From Coriaria nepalensis (taxonomy: Eukaryota; Streptophyta; Magnoliopsida; Cucurbitales; Coriariaceae), in assembly GCA_027186245.1 (NCBI GenBank), contig CP114487.1, positions 186,001-250,000 on the forward strand: DNA of 64,000 nt. Reading direction: 5' to 3'. The position numbers were made by a program, and so were the translations under genes. Positions 24,601-36,861 of the stretch are shown here, one piece after another. The notes under the pieces were generated by a model that saw only the letters and a list, made by a program, of their open reading frames with translations, had not been told where the DNA came from and searched no databases. Position 1 is the stretch's first letter. Each line of letters opens with the position of its first letter.

Positions 24601-27600
24601 AACCAAGAAAAAGGTTTTCTAACTGTCAAATCACCAAATCTATTGAGGTTCTACAATAATAGAAAATAAGCTATAGGTTTTCAATCGTTAACTTATGTTT
24701 CCTAGCACTTTAAAGAAAGAAAAAAAATCCACTCAGAAACTGGTTGATATGCCACAGAGAAGCTCATCTTTTCTTCATAGGAAGGTTCACAAATTCAGTA
24801 AAATTTCCAATCATTCGAACGGGTAGGGAGAGTAACAATGGTATGTGGTAGTAAAATGAAGTCTTGGAAATAAGCCATTACTTGTTTTAAGTAAGCGATG
24901 TCTGCAATAGATATAAAACTGAAGAATGTCTCCATCTGCTTCCAAAACGAGCTCGATAAGGCCCGACCTGTGATGATAATCTGGTCAATCAGTCTAACAA
25001 AGAAGGGAGTATAGCAACAACATGAATAAATATGAACGCTAAGATGGAGAGACAATTCCGTTAAGAAAAATACCAGGATTAATGACAGCTTTAACAGCAG
25101 CCAATAGTTCTTCATGCCCATCATCTGACCCAACTAAGAAAAATTAATCAAAAAGTGAATAGAGACAAGGGGACAGAAAGTAAAAGGCTGAATTTTTTTC
25201 CTTATAAAACAATTGGTACATATACCAAGAAAATCTGTCGCCATATTGATTGCTGTATGCTTTTGACGTGTATAGGCCTTGCGGTCAGAAAGTTTCCTAG
25301 TTGGTGGACGGCCTGCCTTGCTGAGTAAATAGATTTAATAAAGCAATGAGATCCAACCGAAGACAATAGGCCACACAAATGACAAAACATTGTTATACAG
25401 GCCGAGATACAAATAAAAGGTAGAAAAGCTTTAACCTTTCTGTTTTCTCAAAGCCAAGTCTGGCACTTCTAAGCTGTTTAGCAGTTCCTACACTGCCAAT
25501 CTTTTCAACTGTCATAGGCATGAGAGACCTTGCAGAAGTAAGGCCACGCGCAGTCCTGCCTTGCCTCCGAATGCCATCTCCAAGGTCTTCACTACTTACC
25601 AGCTTATTCTTTCTCGGTGGAAGAACAAGACTGGACCCCTTTTGAACGCTTAGTCTAGTTTTATCATCTAGATCATCAGACAATCTCATCTTAACTCTTG
25701 ATTTACTTTCTGCAGCCCCTGACTCCTCACTTTCAGAAAGGGTAGCTGTAGATAAAGGTTCACCTATTAATTTAACCTGATGAGGAGAACTTCCAGACAA
25801 GCGCCTTGCAAATCCTGGCCCACTATCATTTCCCACAACATCAGATACGGTATCTGAAGGAGGATTATCCTCATTACTTGAAAGAATAGGGACAAAGTTT
25901 GTTCTTCTTGCAGTGCGAGAGATTTTCTGTGGCCTCTGTCCAGCCCAGTGGGCAACTGGAGGAGATGAAGACCGCGTCGATGTTGTTCGTTTGCGACTAT
26001 TAGCTCCAACACCAGCAGGTAGCTTGTTTGTACAATGAGAAATTTCCCAGTCATTAGGAACTGGTCTAGGGCCAGCTGGGGACAACTTTGGAGCAATCCC
26101 ATAACCTGATCGTGGAGCCCGAACAGATGCACTTATTTTTGTGTTTGACGTGGGGCTAGATGTATTAAAATCATCGCGAACATTTGGCCTATGGATTGCA
26201 TAGAAGAAAGTAAATAGTATATGAGCTAATATAATGTCTGAATCTGAAGATCATAAAGTAAAAGAGGTTAACAGGATAAGAGGTGTAATAATATAAAGGT
26301 TAACAGGAAACTAAGACCATGAGAAGGATTTGCATCATACTTATTAGCAGCTCTGATGTTCACCCTTTCTTTATCGGATCCAATAGGACGATCTCTCCTA
26401 TCACTGATAAGAGAACTGTTGTCCAGATCGGTTCTAGGAATGGAAGAACGCATGCCCATTCCAGTCTGTTGAGAAACACCATCTGATTTCCCAACTCGAA
26501 TAGCTCCATTAGAAACTCCTGGCCTATACAATGCACATGTAATTATCATCCCTAAAGTGGGAGATGCAATAGTAATAACAATTACAAAAAAGGCAAAGTA
26601 ATCCATCTAACGTATTAGGTAACAAATTCAAATAAATGTCTCAGACCACAAAGCAGCCCCACAATTAAGTTTGTCACGGCTACACTGTATTTATTTATCA
26701 AATAGGAGAATTCTTGTTTCAGTCTTTTCTATTTTAATAATGAGTCTAAATTATAATATGATAGATAATAGTTAAACAATCACCCCAGGTAGGGTGAGGA
26801 CTCCCTATGTACTTAAGGACATTTAAGGCAATCTAGGATTCAATTTCTTCATGCTTAATTGAAATCGTTTTTCTATAGGCCATTTCAAAGAGGTCATACC
26901 TGAACCCATGGGAGTCGCTATTTGACCTTGGTCGGGCATCAGCAACCTGTCTTTGCTGCATTCCCTGTTTAGATTCCCGGTATCCATCCAGAGGTTTAGT
27001 TGATTGAGTGCTTGGAGAAACATCTGGCTTTATTCCGGAACGCTTCTTCTTCATTTTGGACTTCTCCCAACCATCAACACCAACAGATAAAGCTCGATCC
27101 TCGCCTTGAACAGCACCACTACTGGAAAGCCTTAATATTTCTCTATCCCTATCTACTGCCCCAGGTGGTCTTGCAAGAGCATTACCACGGACATCCATCT
27201 AGAATTATCATAATCCATGTCAGTTTTTCTTGTGATTAATAAAAAGGTATATGGGACTGTTATACAAAACTGTTGGTAAACCTAAGCCAAACCACTGACA
27301 TCAATACTTCACTATGTAGAAAATAAATTTATTCGACTTACGGAACGAAACATTTATAGACAGACGGAGAAAAATCCATAACATGCTATCTTTAAATGCA
27401 TCCAAAAGAACACAGATGAACAGAAATGAATAATACAATTTTACATATCAGGACAAAAACATTATAACCAGGAACATGACTGGTTACTGCTAATATATGC
27501 AGATAAAAAACACAAAATCCACAGTTTAAGCTTATAGACATATATAAATAAACAAGTGACAATAATTTTCATTCAACAGTTGGGAGCATAAGTTCAAATT

Positions 27601-28656
27601 AATGCAGTTCAGATAAGGATGACTATCTGAGAGGAGGTCCTCGTAAGATATTTAATTCTAGGATATCGTTTCCACTCTAAAATTTCCATCTGATAATTTC
27701 CAAAATCAAGCAAGAAATGGGAAAAACACACACACACACACATCAGAATAGAGAAATAGGTAGGACCATCACAGTATTTACAAGTCAAAACATTAGGAAT
27801 TCATCCATTAACAAAGGAAAATGATATTAGAAATATCAGTAGGGAGAGTATGATGAAGCAAGAAATGCAAAATACACACCCTTACATCCATCAAGGAAGT
27901 GCGCGTCCGTTTGTTTGGGACAGAAATTTTTGTCCGTTCTTCTGACTTTTGCTGCTCTTGTTCAAAACCACCAACAGTATGACTTTGATTCCCAAACTTA
28001 CCAACACTTGGCCCTAGAGCTGAGTGATCACTAGACAGAGCCAAGCTAGACCTATCATTAGAAAAACTTTCTAATCGAGATCTCTTCTTTGATGGTATGC
28101 ATGGGAAGTACTCATTGAAGGCAGATAACACCTCATTCAAAATATTCACACGCTCCCTGTAAAATATACAGAGTTACTAACCAGTAATAAATCTATCCAA
28201 ACGCAAATTTATAGAGATGTACCTGGCTTTCTTGGTAGTTTCGCAGAGTCCATTCCTCACACGCTTGATTTCGTCTGGCAAGAGAGATGGAGACAGTTTG
28301 CCTTTCGAAGAATTAGATGGCGAATCGTCTGGCGACAAGTTAAGAGCAGCACTTATATGTCGCTTGAAGTCTCCTTGACGAATAGACTTATGTTCTGCGA
28401 CCCCCATCTTAAGATCAAAATGCAAGCCTTGAAAGAATTTCAATATGTCTAAGAATTTCAATATGTCTCCTTGTGTTATTGCAGAACTGCTTCTTGACGT
28501 ATTTGGAAAAGAAGATAGAATTGGATTTTCCATGCTTTCACGAAAGCTACCGGATCTTTCCAGTGACCCAGCTATGTGGGATCCACGCTGCCCACTGGAG
28601 TGAAGTAGTCTGTCTGGGCTATTAGAAGATATATCATACTTGCTAGATGTCGCCAT
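21671..28656 (-). CDS. Large conserved plant protein of unknown function (At4g29790 type)
   Basis: Fourteen coding exons on the reverse strand join in frame: 28223-28656, 27880-28156, 26900-27198, 26341-26523, 25436-26188, 25226-25320, 25074-25133, 24882-24967, 23876-24436, 23547-23621, 23265-23335, 23104-23161, 22589-22853 and 21671-22368. They give 1304 residues. The start is MATSSKYDISSNSPDRLL. Much of the protein is Ser/Arg/Lys-rich and likely disordered, with a motif KKRSR in exon 2. A conserved stretch covers RKLSDRKAYTRQKHTAINMA and LVGSDDGHEELLAAVKAV. The C-terminus is acidic and ends MGLEIPMDDLSDLNMVV. No enzyme domain is seen. Basic patches such as KMKKKRSG suggest a nuclear protein. 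Position between MKK and the Harbinger-like gene matches Arabidopsis At4g29790. Every phase fits, but small exon-edge errors are possible. Confidence 0.85.
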
Positions 28657-29780
28657 ATTATTCGTTCCCGCACATCCTCTTTGTCACGAACAAAGAAAAC
28701 ACAATGGTGCATGACAAATTTGTGGTCTATAGCACATCAAGGCTGGACTTAAATTTGCAAGGGAAATAGCTGGAAGTCCACTGCAAATGATGAAACGAAA
28801 ACAAGCAGTTGAATAAAAATTCAACTTCAAGCATAGGTAGTGGGGAGTTGCTTCTAATATATTTGATACTGTATTAGTTAAATGGATGTAGTAACAAAAT
28901 CTTACTCAGATTAGTTGGTCCTGAGCAAAAATAGTTTATGAAGGGACATTGAGATATAGAAGTGCTCATTTGATCGACGTCACAGTTATACAACTCATGT
29001 AAAGCTCAAAAAACGTACACATTAAAAAGTATCAGCTTAACCAAAAGACAAAGAAAAACATTAGAAGAAGCAATGACTTTAAAAGGCCTAATTTGAAGAA
29101 GAAAATATCTGAAAACTTTGTAAACAGATTTTGACTGTCCTCATTAGTGAGTGATCTCTCCTTCTAACAAGCAGCATTCCTCTCTTCCCTCTCTGACTCT
29201 CTGCTATAGTCCTAAACTTTGAATTATCTATTCAGTAGTATTCTCTGCCAAAATTGATTTAGGAAAAACGGTACTCTTTTTACGTAAATTCAGCCACTAA
29301 GTTCAACAAATGCTGTTCACACCAAATTCCTCGATCTCAATTACATATAACACTTCATTTAGCGAAATCTAAGCAGTCAGAATCAACAAAACAATTACAA
29401 ATAAAAATAAATAAAAACATGAAACCCTAATTAATCCGCAGGAAACACTTAAAAGGGAATTCCATACTCTAGCTTCAATAACTCAAGAAAAAACTTCCAG
29501 ATTGATACCAAAAAATCCTCGAACTAAATCAATCAAAATTGAAAAACTACTCGGAAAAAAAGTATTAAAATATATATAATAAATCTACCTTAAATCTTCA
29601 AATTGAATTATCAACGTTCGAGCTTTCCTCGAGCTACAAACGGATCAGAAAATTATGGTATTGTTCAGAACCTGCTTCGAAACTGGATTAATTGATTTGA
29701 TATGTATCGGAGGTACAACAAAATTGAAGGTTAGGGACGAAGCTCGCCTTGGTGCTTCTCTGATCGGTAATGACATGGGT
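28657..29780 (-). other. 5' leader and leader intron(s) of the large gene
   Basis: The start codon is followed upstream by about 1.1 kb without another gene. The sequence near 29580-29770, with a run of mixed composition ending in AAGCTCGCCTTGGTGC, is a likely first leader exon, which leaves a long leader intron. This is inferred from composition and splice-like sites only. Confidence 0.4.
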
Positions 29781-30572
29781 GTGAATTAAATTACACTGAT
29801 ACCCATGCTCTGTTTTGTCCATAAAACTAAAATGGGAGTGAACAAGAGGGGCATTACTGGAAGAAAAGTTAAAAAAAAAAAAAAAAAAGTGCCGAGACGG
29901 CTTAGAAACAGCTTTTTAGCTTACATGTGACTTATTATTATTATTATGTACATAGCAAAAAATGTGGCGGGGATGATAAAATTTCATTATTATTATTAAT
30001 TTTTTCTATGCGCAAAAATTATTTATCTATAATTAATTTGATTTAATTTGAATTATAAATTTTGTAATCATTGTTTTCTTGTTATAAAAACTTTGATAAA
30101 TTTGAATACGTGACAATTATAGTTAAATCCAAATCCAAACAATATTAACTGAAATTGAAACTATAAGTTATAAATCTAAATGTGGTGGTCTTAAGGGGAA
30201 GACCATGTTAGTTATACTAATCAGGAGAACCAGAGAGCATTACAATAATTGGCTATTATTGTTGTTATCTATCTACTTTGTTTTTTCAACACGTGCAAAA
30301 TTAAATTAAACATAACAACATATCATCAAAACAAAAGAGAGTAAACGCGTAGGACCCAGATGAGGAGAAGTCAATGCTCGTCGGTCCAAAACTACCATTT
30401 GTTGGCTTCTTAGTTCATAAGGCTCCCACCAGCAAACTACCATTTGTTGTCATATACAATTTAACATATATAATAATATAAATCGAGTTCCTTTTTTATT
30501 CGAAATTTTTAGAACAATCTTAGTTTAACCAAACTCCAAATTACATAAATACAATAAAGAAGCAACAACAAC
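29781..30572. other. Intergenic interval, no gene seen
   Basis: AT-rich DNA between the promoter of the large gene and the 3' end of the Harbinger-like gene. A 16-base direct repeat AAACTACCATTTGTTG occurs at about 30388 and 30434. Confidence 0.5.
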
Positions 30573-31970
30573 CTAGTTGGCTCCAAATCCATGATGCAAC
30601 AAATCATGAGCAATTATATCCCTAGCACGAACAGCACTTAAAGATGGCGCCCCATTCTCAATCACCCTTTCATCATCAAAAACTTCAGACTTGTCAAAAT
30701 TCCTCAAGAACTCTCCATCCTCGTCATATCCTTCTAAATCTTTACCTTCTTCCTCTTCCACCTCTTCACCTCTCATCTCACACATATTATGCAAAACACA
30801 ACAAGCTCCAAGAACAACTGGAAGCTCTTGAAGCTTCACCTCTGTTCTCTTCCTCAAACAACTCCACCTCCCTTTCAACCTCCGAACCGCCTCTCTACCC
30901 ACTTCCCAAGCCCCTTCGATTTTCTCGTTCAGTTCATCTTGACCCCATGTCAAATTCTTCCTCTCATAAGGAACTAACATCCAGTCCAATAATGGAAACC
31001 CGGAATTCCCCACTATCCAAACACCCTTCAAATCTCCTCTACTCGCCCTCTCATAAAGTCCCGACTTCTCGAGCACTTTATCGACAGTCATTGAACCGGG
31101 CATACCGATGCATACATCAGTCAAAACCCGGTCCGGGCCCACCACAGCTTGGACCGTAATAGAATAAGAGCTCTTCTGGTTCTTCTCCGTGCGTCTTTTA
31201 TTGAAATACCACGCCCCGTTCTCTTTCGGGGCTATAATCGGAATATGCATTGTGTATACTGCTCCAATTATATTAGGGATTCCGGAAATGGATTTGAACT
31301 CTTTCTTGATTTGGTTTGATTTGGTTTCGTCCGGCCATTGGAGAAACTTGGGCATTAGCACGGTTTTTATGGCAGAGCATACTTCTAGGACAAGCTTATG
31401 ACATGTGGAGATTCCTCGCCCGAACCGTTCGGAGACTTTGCGGAGAGGTTCTCCCGTGGCTAGGCGCCAGATGCAGACGGCTACACGTTCGCTGACCGGG
31501 ATTGCGTTCCGGAGAGTCGTGTTCTTCTTTTCTATGATGGGCTCGAGTTCGTTGCAGATGAAGTTGAAGGTCGATTTGCTCATTTTGAATGCACGTTTGA
31601 ATTCTTCATCTGGGTAGAGGGGATGGTTGCATATATCCCACCATTCTGTTGACCTGTCTTTGACCCACAGACGGCGCTGCTGGTGGTGGTGGTGGTGGTG
31701 GTGGTGGTGGAGGTTTCCTGTGGCCGGGACTCCGGCAACTTCGTGATTACTTGTTTGATTGTCTTCTTCTTCATGTAACGAGATAAACGAACTCAGTCTA
31801 CCATTTTCGAGTTTGGTCTTTTTGACATCGATCTTATTCTCCTGATTTTCATCATATGATCTGGTGCGCCTTTTCGTGCTGAGATCATTGTTATTATCGA
31901 TTTCTTGGAGTAAGGTTTGGAAGTGGGAGTAATCTTCTTGATTGAGAAATGGGGGTGAGCTAACTTCCAT
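30573..31970 (-). CDS. Domesticated Harbinger (HARBI1/ALP1-like) transposase-derived protein
   Basis: Intronless, 465 residues from MEVSSPPFLNQEDYSHFQTL; the frame is open further upstream, but this ATG fits the family. A 10-His tract lies near residue 90. A helix-turn-helix-like segment (CIWRLATGEPLRKVSERFG) precedes the DDE-nuclease fold, with ALGACCVLHNMCE-type sequence (LGACCVLHNMCEMRGEE) near the end. The first catalytic Asp of active relatives (GAIDGTH) is Tyr here (GAVYTMHIP, residue 239), and the VGDSGFP Asp is Asn (residue 322). The protein is therefore very likely not a nuclease. Arabidopsis At4g29780 has the same changes, so this is a conserved host gene and not a live transposon. 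Related ALP1 acts with Polycomb complexes. Its neighbour matches the Arabidopsis order. Confidence 0.9.
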   Translation of the reverse strand: MEVSSPPFLNQEDYSHFQTLLQEIDNNNDLSTKRRTRSYDENQENKIDVKKTKLENGRLSSFISLHEEEDNQTSNHEVAGVPATGNLHHHHHHHHHQQRRLWVKDRSTEWWDICNHPLYPDEEFKRAFKMSKSTFNFICNELEPIIEKKNTTLRNAIPVSERVAVCIWRLATGEPLRKVSERFGRGISTCHKLVLEVCSAIKTVLMPKFLQWPDETKSNQIKKEFKSISGIPNIIGAVYTMHIPIIAPKENGAWYFNKRRTEKNQKSSYSITVQAVVGPDRVLTDVCIGMPGSMTVDKVLEKSGLYERASRGDLKGVWIVGNSGFPLLDWMLVPYERKNLTWGQDELNEKIEGAWEVGREAVRRLKGRWSCLRKRTEVKLQELPVVLGACCVLHNMCEMRGEEVEEEEGKDLEGYDEDGEFLRNFDKSEVFDDERVIENGAPSLSAVRARDIIAHDLLHHGFGAN

Positions 31971-32029
31971 GTGAAACAGACAGAGAGGGAAAAACTGAGA
32001 GTGAGGAAGCAAGTGAAAAGAGTTGGGAT

Positions 32030-32125
32030 GGTGTTTATAGGGGTCGGATTTTGTTGAGAAAACGTGTGTTGAAGGGGATAAGTGGGAACGCCGTTGAGGC
32101 AGCGTTTGACTCTTGACTTGACTTT
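32030..32125 (-). promoter_or_regulatory. Promoter of the Harbinger-like gene: TATA box and W-box cluster
   Basis: On the reverse strand CCTATAAACACC lies about 65 bases before the start codon and fits a TATA box. Another 70 bases upstream, at 32105-32122, the plus strand reads TTTGACTCTTGACTTGACTT. It holds three overlapping TTGAC/TTTGAC cores that WRKY factors bind. This suggests wound or defence induction. Confidence 0.6.
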
Positions 32126-32540
32126 TGTCCTTTTGTCGGATTATAGAAACTATAAAATATTTCACGGTTAGTAGTCATTAAGACTTACGCGGTTGAGGTA
32201 AAAATATGGAAAGTAGAGGGAAAGAGGCGGGAAAAACGAAAAGTCGTTAGGTGAGACGTTAAATTATACGGCGCGTTAGAGTATACTTATGAAGGTCAGT
32301 AATGTTGTCATTCATTCCTATATCATGTTGACTGTAACCCAATCATAGCCAACATTTTGTAACAGTGTCATGTTTTCACCAACATAGCCTTTCCAAATTA
32401 TAAAATTGCCCCAATCATGCCATTGCGGATTGTGGCTTCTATTAGTTGCTCAAAATCGTGGACCAGGAGCCAAGAGAGTCACTTGTGGTTGGAGCTTGAC
32501 TATAAGCTAATAAAATTGGGGCAGCAAAAAGAAAAAGCCA

Positions 32541-33036
32541 GATGAATTCTTGCTCAGCCATGGCGTCTCTTCACTGTTCACTACCCAACATTAATCTGAA
32601 ACCCCAGGTAATCCCTTTTTGTTTTAATCCAAATTGGTACTTTTATATCTATTGAATCATCGATTTCTAGTTATTTTGATGATTGTAGAGACTATGTTAA
32701 TATTACTAAGAGGCTATCATGGGATTTCTGCTTTTCTCGAAAAAGTGGTGTTTGTTTTCCAGGAAAATTTAGGGAAGGGGAAGAAGGACAATACTGAATT
32801 CTACTTTTACTGAAAATTTAATAATTTTTTTTTTTTTTTCATTTTTCCAACGTTGTTTATGATCAGGTGAATCTCATGGGTTTTAATTCTTTATCTATTA
32901 TAACAAATAAACCATCCAAAATTTCCGATAGAGACCGGAAACATGGTCGGTTTGTCTCAAGAGAAGAGCTCAGGTGGCTGCTCCAAGAGATGTAATTGAC
33001 AAGGAATCTATACAAGCTGATGAAAACAGTACCAGT
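32541..33036 (+). pseudogene. Fragment of an unidentified plastid-type protein gene
   Basis: A first exon at 32541-32608 reads MNSCSAMASLHCSLPNINLK and ends at CAG/GTAATC. A second exon from about 32875 begins VNLMGFNSLSIITNKPSK. The rest follows in another frame, KRRAQVAAPRDVIDKESIQA, and stops near 33035. Ser/Thr-rich and basic composition before AQVAAP looks like a chloroplast transit peptide with its cleavage region. The frame change in exon 2 leads directly to TAA, and no downstream exon follows before the PLC fragment. I do not recognise the protein. It could be a live gene if an alternative acceptor restores the frame. Confidence 0.45.
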
Positions 33037-33413
33037 TAGTCTTCCTTCTATTCTTCATAACTATATCTTAATTTTCTTTCAGGCCTAAAGAAATCAAGGA
33101 AATGTGTTTTTGAAAAACATGGTATTGTCCTACAATCTAATTTTGTATCAATTTGTTTCCTTTGTTGACATTTTAGATTATGGAATTGTTAGTAGAATAT
33201 CGGAATTTCATTTATATTCCGAGAAGCCAAACAGAGTGAACGTTTTTAATATGTGAGTGATTCTAGACATGACGTGGAGCAATATGAAACGATTCTAGAC
33301 TGAAAAATAATAAACTAGGGTAATTAACTTGCTAAGCAAAATTATTGATTAGTTGTAATAAGGTTATTTACAGATAAATGAATTTGTATTGAACAGAGTT
33401 ATAAGTAATGCAG

Positions 33414-33709
33414 GTTGGCATAGCAGGAGTGCCAGCTGATGAGACTATGCAGAAGACAAAGATAAAGGAGGATATCTCTGGACACCCGTGTGGAACGAAC
33501 AATTCAAATTTCCATTAACTGTTCATGAGCTTGCTTTGCTTAGAATTGAAGTATATGATGAAAATATGGCTGAGAAGGATAAGTTTGCAGGCCAAAATTG
33601 TTTGCCTGTTCCGGATTTGAAACCGGGGATCCATGCTGTTCCTCTTTTTGACTGCAAGGGACGGAAATATAACAATGTTAAGCTTCTTATGCGCTTTGAA
33701 TTTGTTTGA
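33414..33709 (+). pseudogene. Solo last exon of a phosphoinositide phospholipase C (C2 domain relic)
   Basis: An acceptor (TAATGCAG) is followed by [20 protein letters not shown], a frame change at 33474-33478, then [36 protein letters not shown] and LLMRFEFV with a stop. This is the last exon of a plant PLC and aligns residue for residue with the last exon of the intact gene at 36351-36656. No X or Y catalytic exons precede it. It lies 390 bases upstream of the intact PLC and is most simply the remnant of a former tandem PLC copy. Confidence 0.88.
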
Positions 33710-34097
33710 TGTATCTGTAATGCAATTTTGATGTTCATTCTACTACCTCGATTGATTAATGTAGTCCCCCCCTCTATTTAATGAAATTCGGCTTGCTTGT
33801 CTCTTAAAGAAGAAGTTATTTTCAAATTTACCATTCTAAGCTCCCTTCCTTCTCGCTCATTGTTGTTGTATTCCTTGTAGTAATGTAATAGGAATCCCTT
33901 TAAGAAAAGAAGAAAGAAAGTTAAGAATCTGAGAGTTGTTGAAGTGCCTTGTTCAATCTATAGAGCATAAATTTTAGCTTTACTAATACGCCATTCTTTA
34001 GAATTCTATGCTTAAAAAAATATTAAGTTTCCATTTTGGATAACATTTTTTACAGATAGGGAAAAAGATAGAAAATTACAAAAGAGGAAAAAGAAAA

Positions 34098-36656
34098 ATG
34101 TCTAACAGCAGCAGGTTGGAGAAAAAAAAGACTATCAAGCAGTCTTTCAGGGTCTTCTTCTGTTTCTGGAGAATCTTCAAGACATGGGCGCCGGAACCTC
34201 CCGAACCTATCAAGCAACTGTTTGAACAGTATTCAAACAATGGCTGCATGAGCATTGATCAACTGCAGAAGCTCTTGATCGAGGTTCAAGGCGAAAAGGA
34301 TGTTTCAAAGGATTATACTTATGACATATACAATAGTCTTCTTCTCCATCACAACATCTTCCATCGGAGGGGACTTCATATCGAGGCCTTCTTTCGCTAT
34401 CTTTTAAGCGATAGGAATACTGCTCTACCTTCTTTAGGGGCAAGCTAGCTTTTTCTTTTTATGTCTGAAATTTTGCATTTTTACTTTTTCTTTTTCTAGT
34501 CAAGTTAATGGTGTACATGTTTGATTGATAGGAGGTTCATCAGGATATGACTGCCCCTTTGGCTCATTATTTCATATTTACAGGCCACAACTCGTACTTA
34601 ACCGGAAACCAATTAAACAGTGCTAGTAGTGTCGATCCTATCATCACGGCACTGCACAGAGGTGTTAAAGTCATTGAGTTGGATTTATGGCCTAATTCTA
34701 AGAAAGATGATGTAGAAGTCCGGCATGGAGGGTATGAATTCGATATTCGCTTGTCCTAAGACTCGTAATTTGCAGAAAACGTTTCCAGTTTCATGGTTTA
34801 ATTTGACTTGAAATGATAGGACTTTGACAGCTCCAGTTAAACTCATTGAATGTTTACGCGCCATCAAGGATCATGCCTTTACTACTTCTGAGTCCGAGTA
34901 TCCTGTTGTGATTACTTTTGAAGACCACCTTACTCCTGTTCTTCAAGCAAAAGTGGCCAAGGTCATCTCATGTATTTGATTTTATTTCATCTATTTACGG
35001 TAGTATCTATAATGTTAACTATTTTTTTTTTTTTAATGAATATAAATGTTTACATATTGGTTAGATGGTCTCTGAAACGTTTGGGGCCATGCTATATTTC
35101 CCTGAATCAGAACACTTGAAAGAACTTCCCTCACCCGAATCATTGAAGAGAAGAATTATGATTTCAACCAAACCGCCCGAGTACATGGACGAAAAGGAAA
35201 GTGCGAGGAACCATAATAGAGATGTAACAGATGATGAAATTTTAGTGACTGAGAAGAAAGAATATTCCAATGGGAAACTTGAATCTATAGACAAGGTATA
35301 CATAAAGAGGAGGAGATTCTGCTAACTAATAATTCTTAATGAACTACATGAAATAGATTTGAAATGCCTGCTTTTTTAATTTTCCTTTTGGCCCACTTTC
35401 TGGCAGGTTGACTCAGATGATGAGGAGGAGGAACATGTTCCAGAATATGAGAAGCTGATTGCCATACATGCAGGGAAGGTAAAAGATGGATTAGATAAAG
35501 CACTCCATGATCTTAGTAAAGCCAGACGGCTTAGCTTGAGCGAGCAAGAGCTAAAAGAAGCAGTAAGGACCCATAGATCTGAAATTATTCGGTATGCGTA
35601 TGCCTAAATCTACCATTCCACGAAACATTTCCCATTATGCTGATCATATTGGACAATAACATAGAATTTACATTTACTATATTTTCTTTAGGTTCACACA
35701 ACAGAATTTGCTCAGGATTTACCCGAAGGGCTCGCGCTGGGACTCGTCCAATTACGATCCTATGCTTGGATGGATGCATGGAGCTCAAATGGTCGCTTTT
35801 AACATGCAGGTTAAGCTTATTTTATTTTTAGTACTTTGTGTGCAACTGCAATTCTATGCATCTTTCGAATTTTAAAACTCTCCCCCCTAATTTAAGTGCT
35901 CGGTCCACTTTTACGGGTTTTCCTTGATCTTGTTCACTTCTGGCATATATATCCTGAAGACACAAGGGAAGTACTTGAGGATAATGGAAGGAATGTTCAG
36001 AGGCAATGGTGGTTGTGGTTATGTAAAGAAACCAGATTTTCTATTGGATAATGTCGATTCAGATGGTAGGCTTCTTTTATATCCGAACCAACAATTTAAA
36101 GCCACTTTGAAGGTGAGTATGTATATATTTTTCAGCTCATTCTGTTTCTATACACATGATAAGTTGGTCATTAATCATTCCTACCAGGTATCAGTATACA
36201 TGGGGGAGGGCTGGAATTTAGAGTTCCACCACAGATACTTTGATCTATGCTCCCCACCCGACTTCTTTGCAAGGGTATGTGACTAAATCTTCTTATTTAT
36301 TTTTTAAATCTCGTTTCCTTTTTCAAGTACCATAGTTGCTGGTTTTGCAGGTGGGAATTGCTGGTGTGCCAGAGGATACAGTAATGGAGGAAACAAGTCC
36401 AATAGAGGACCAATGGATACCAGTATGGAATAAAGGTTTTGAGTTCCCTTTGAGTGTTCCAGAATTGGCTCTGCTTCGGGTTGAAGTCCGTGAGTATGAC
36501 ACCTCTAAACCTGATGATTTTGCCGGCCAGACATGTTTGCCGGTAAGGGAGCTTAAGACGGGTGTTCGAGCGGTTCCGTTGCATGATGAGAAGGGAGAGC
36601 AATACAAATTTATAAGGCTTCTTATGAAGTTTGATTACATAGTTAAAGAATACTAA
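34098..36656 (+). CDS. Phosphoinositide-specific phospholipase C
   Basis: Nine exons (34098-34439, 34532-34731, 34820-34961, 35065-35295, 35407-35591, 35692-35809, 35960-36112, 36188-36274, 36351-36656) give 587 residues, normal for plant PLC. Order: degenerate EF-hand region (about 30-110); X domain with [10 protein letters not shown] (catalytic H133), [13 protein letters not shown] and H179 in VRHGG; an acidic linker; Y domain with [30 protein letters not shown] and [14 protein letters not shown]; and a C2 domain from VSVYMGEGW to the end KFDYIVKEY. It cleaves phosphatidylinositol phosphates at the plasma membrane in a Ca-dependent way. Intron 1 appears to use a GC donor (GGG/GCAAGC). Exon 7 begins [13 protein letters not shown], where relatives have GYGRSLWLM-like sequence. 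The locus corresponds to Arabidopsis PLC1 (At5g58670). Confidence 0.92.
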
Positions 36657-36861
36657 GATCACATATTATCTAATGTAAGATCACATGAGGCCAGAAGTCA
36701 ATTTGTACTGATGACATTAAGTCTCTAATATCAATATGTCTCGTAAATTTGATATCTTACTTCAGATTGACAGTAGAAAAACTGAGATATTCACGTCGCC
36801 ATATTCTCTGTTTATTACTTCCAAAACAATTAAAGTAAATGCATGAAGTATGGTTTCATTT

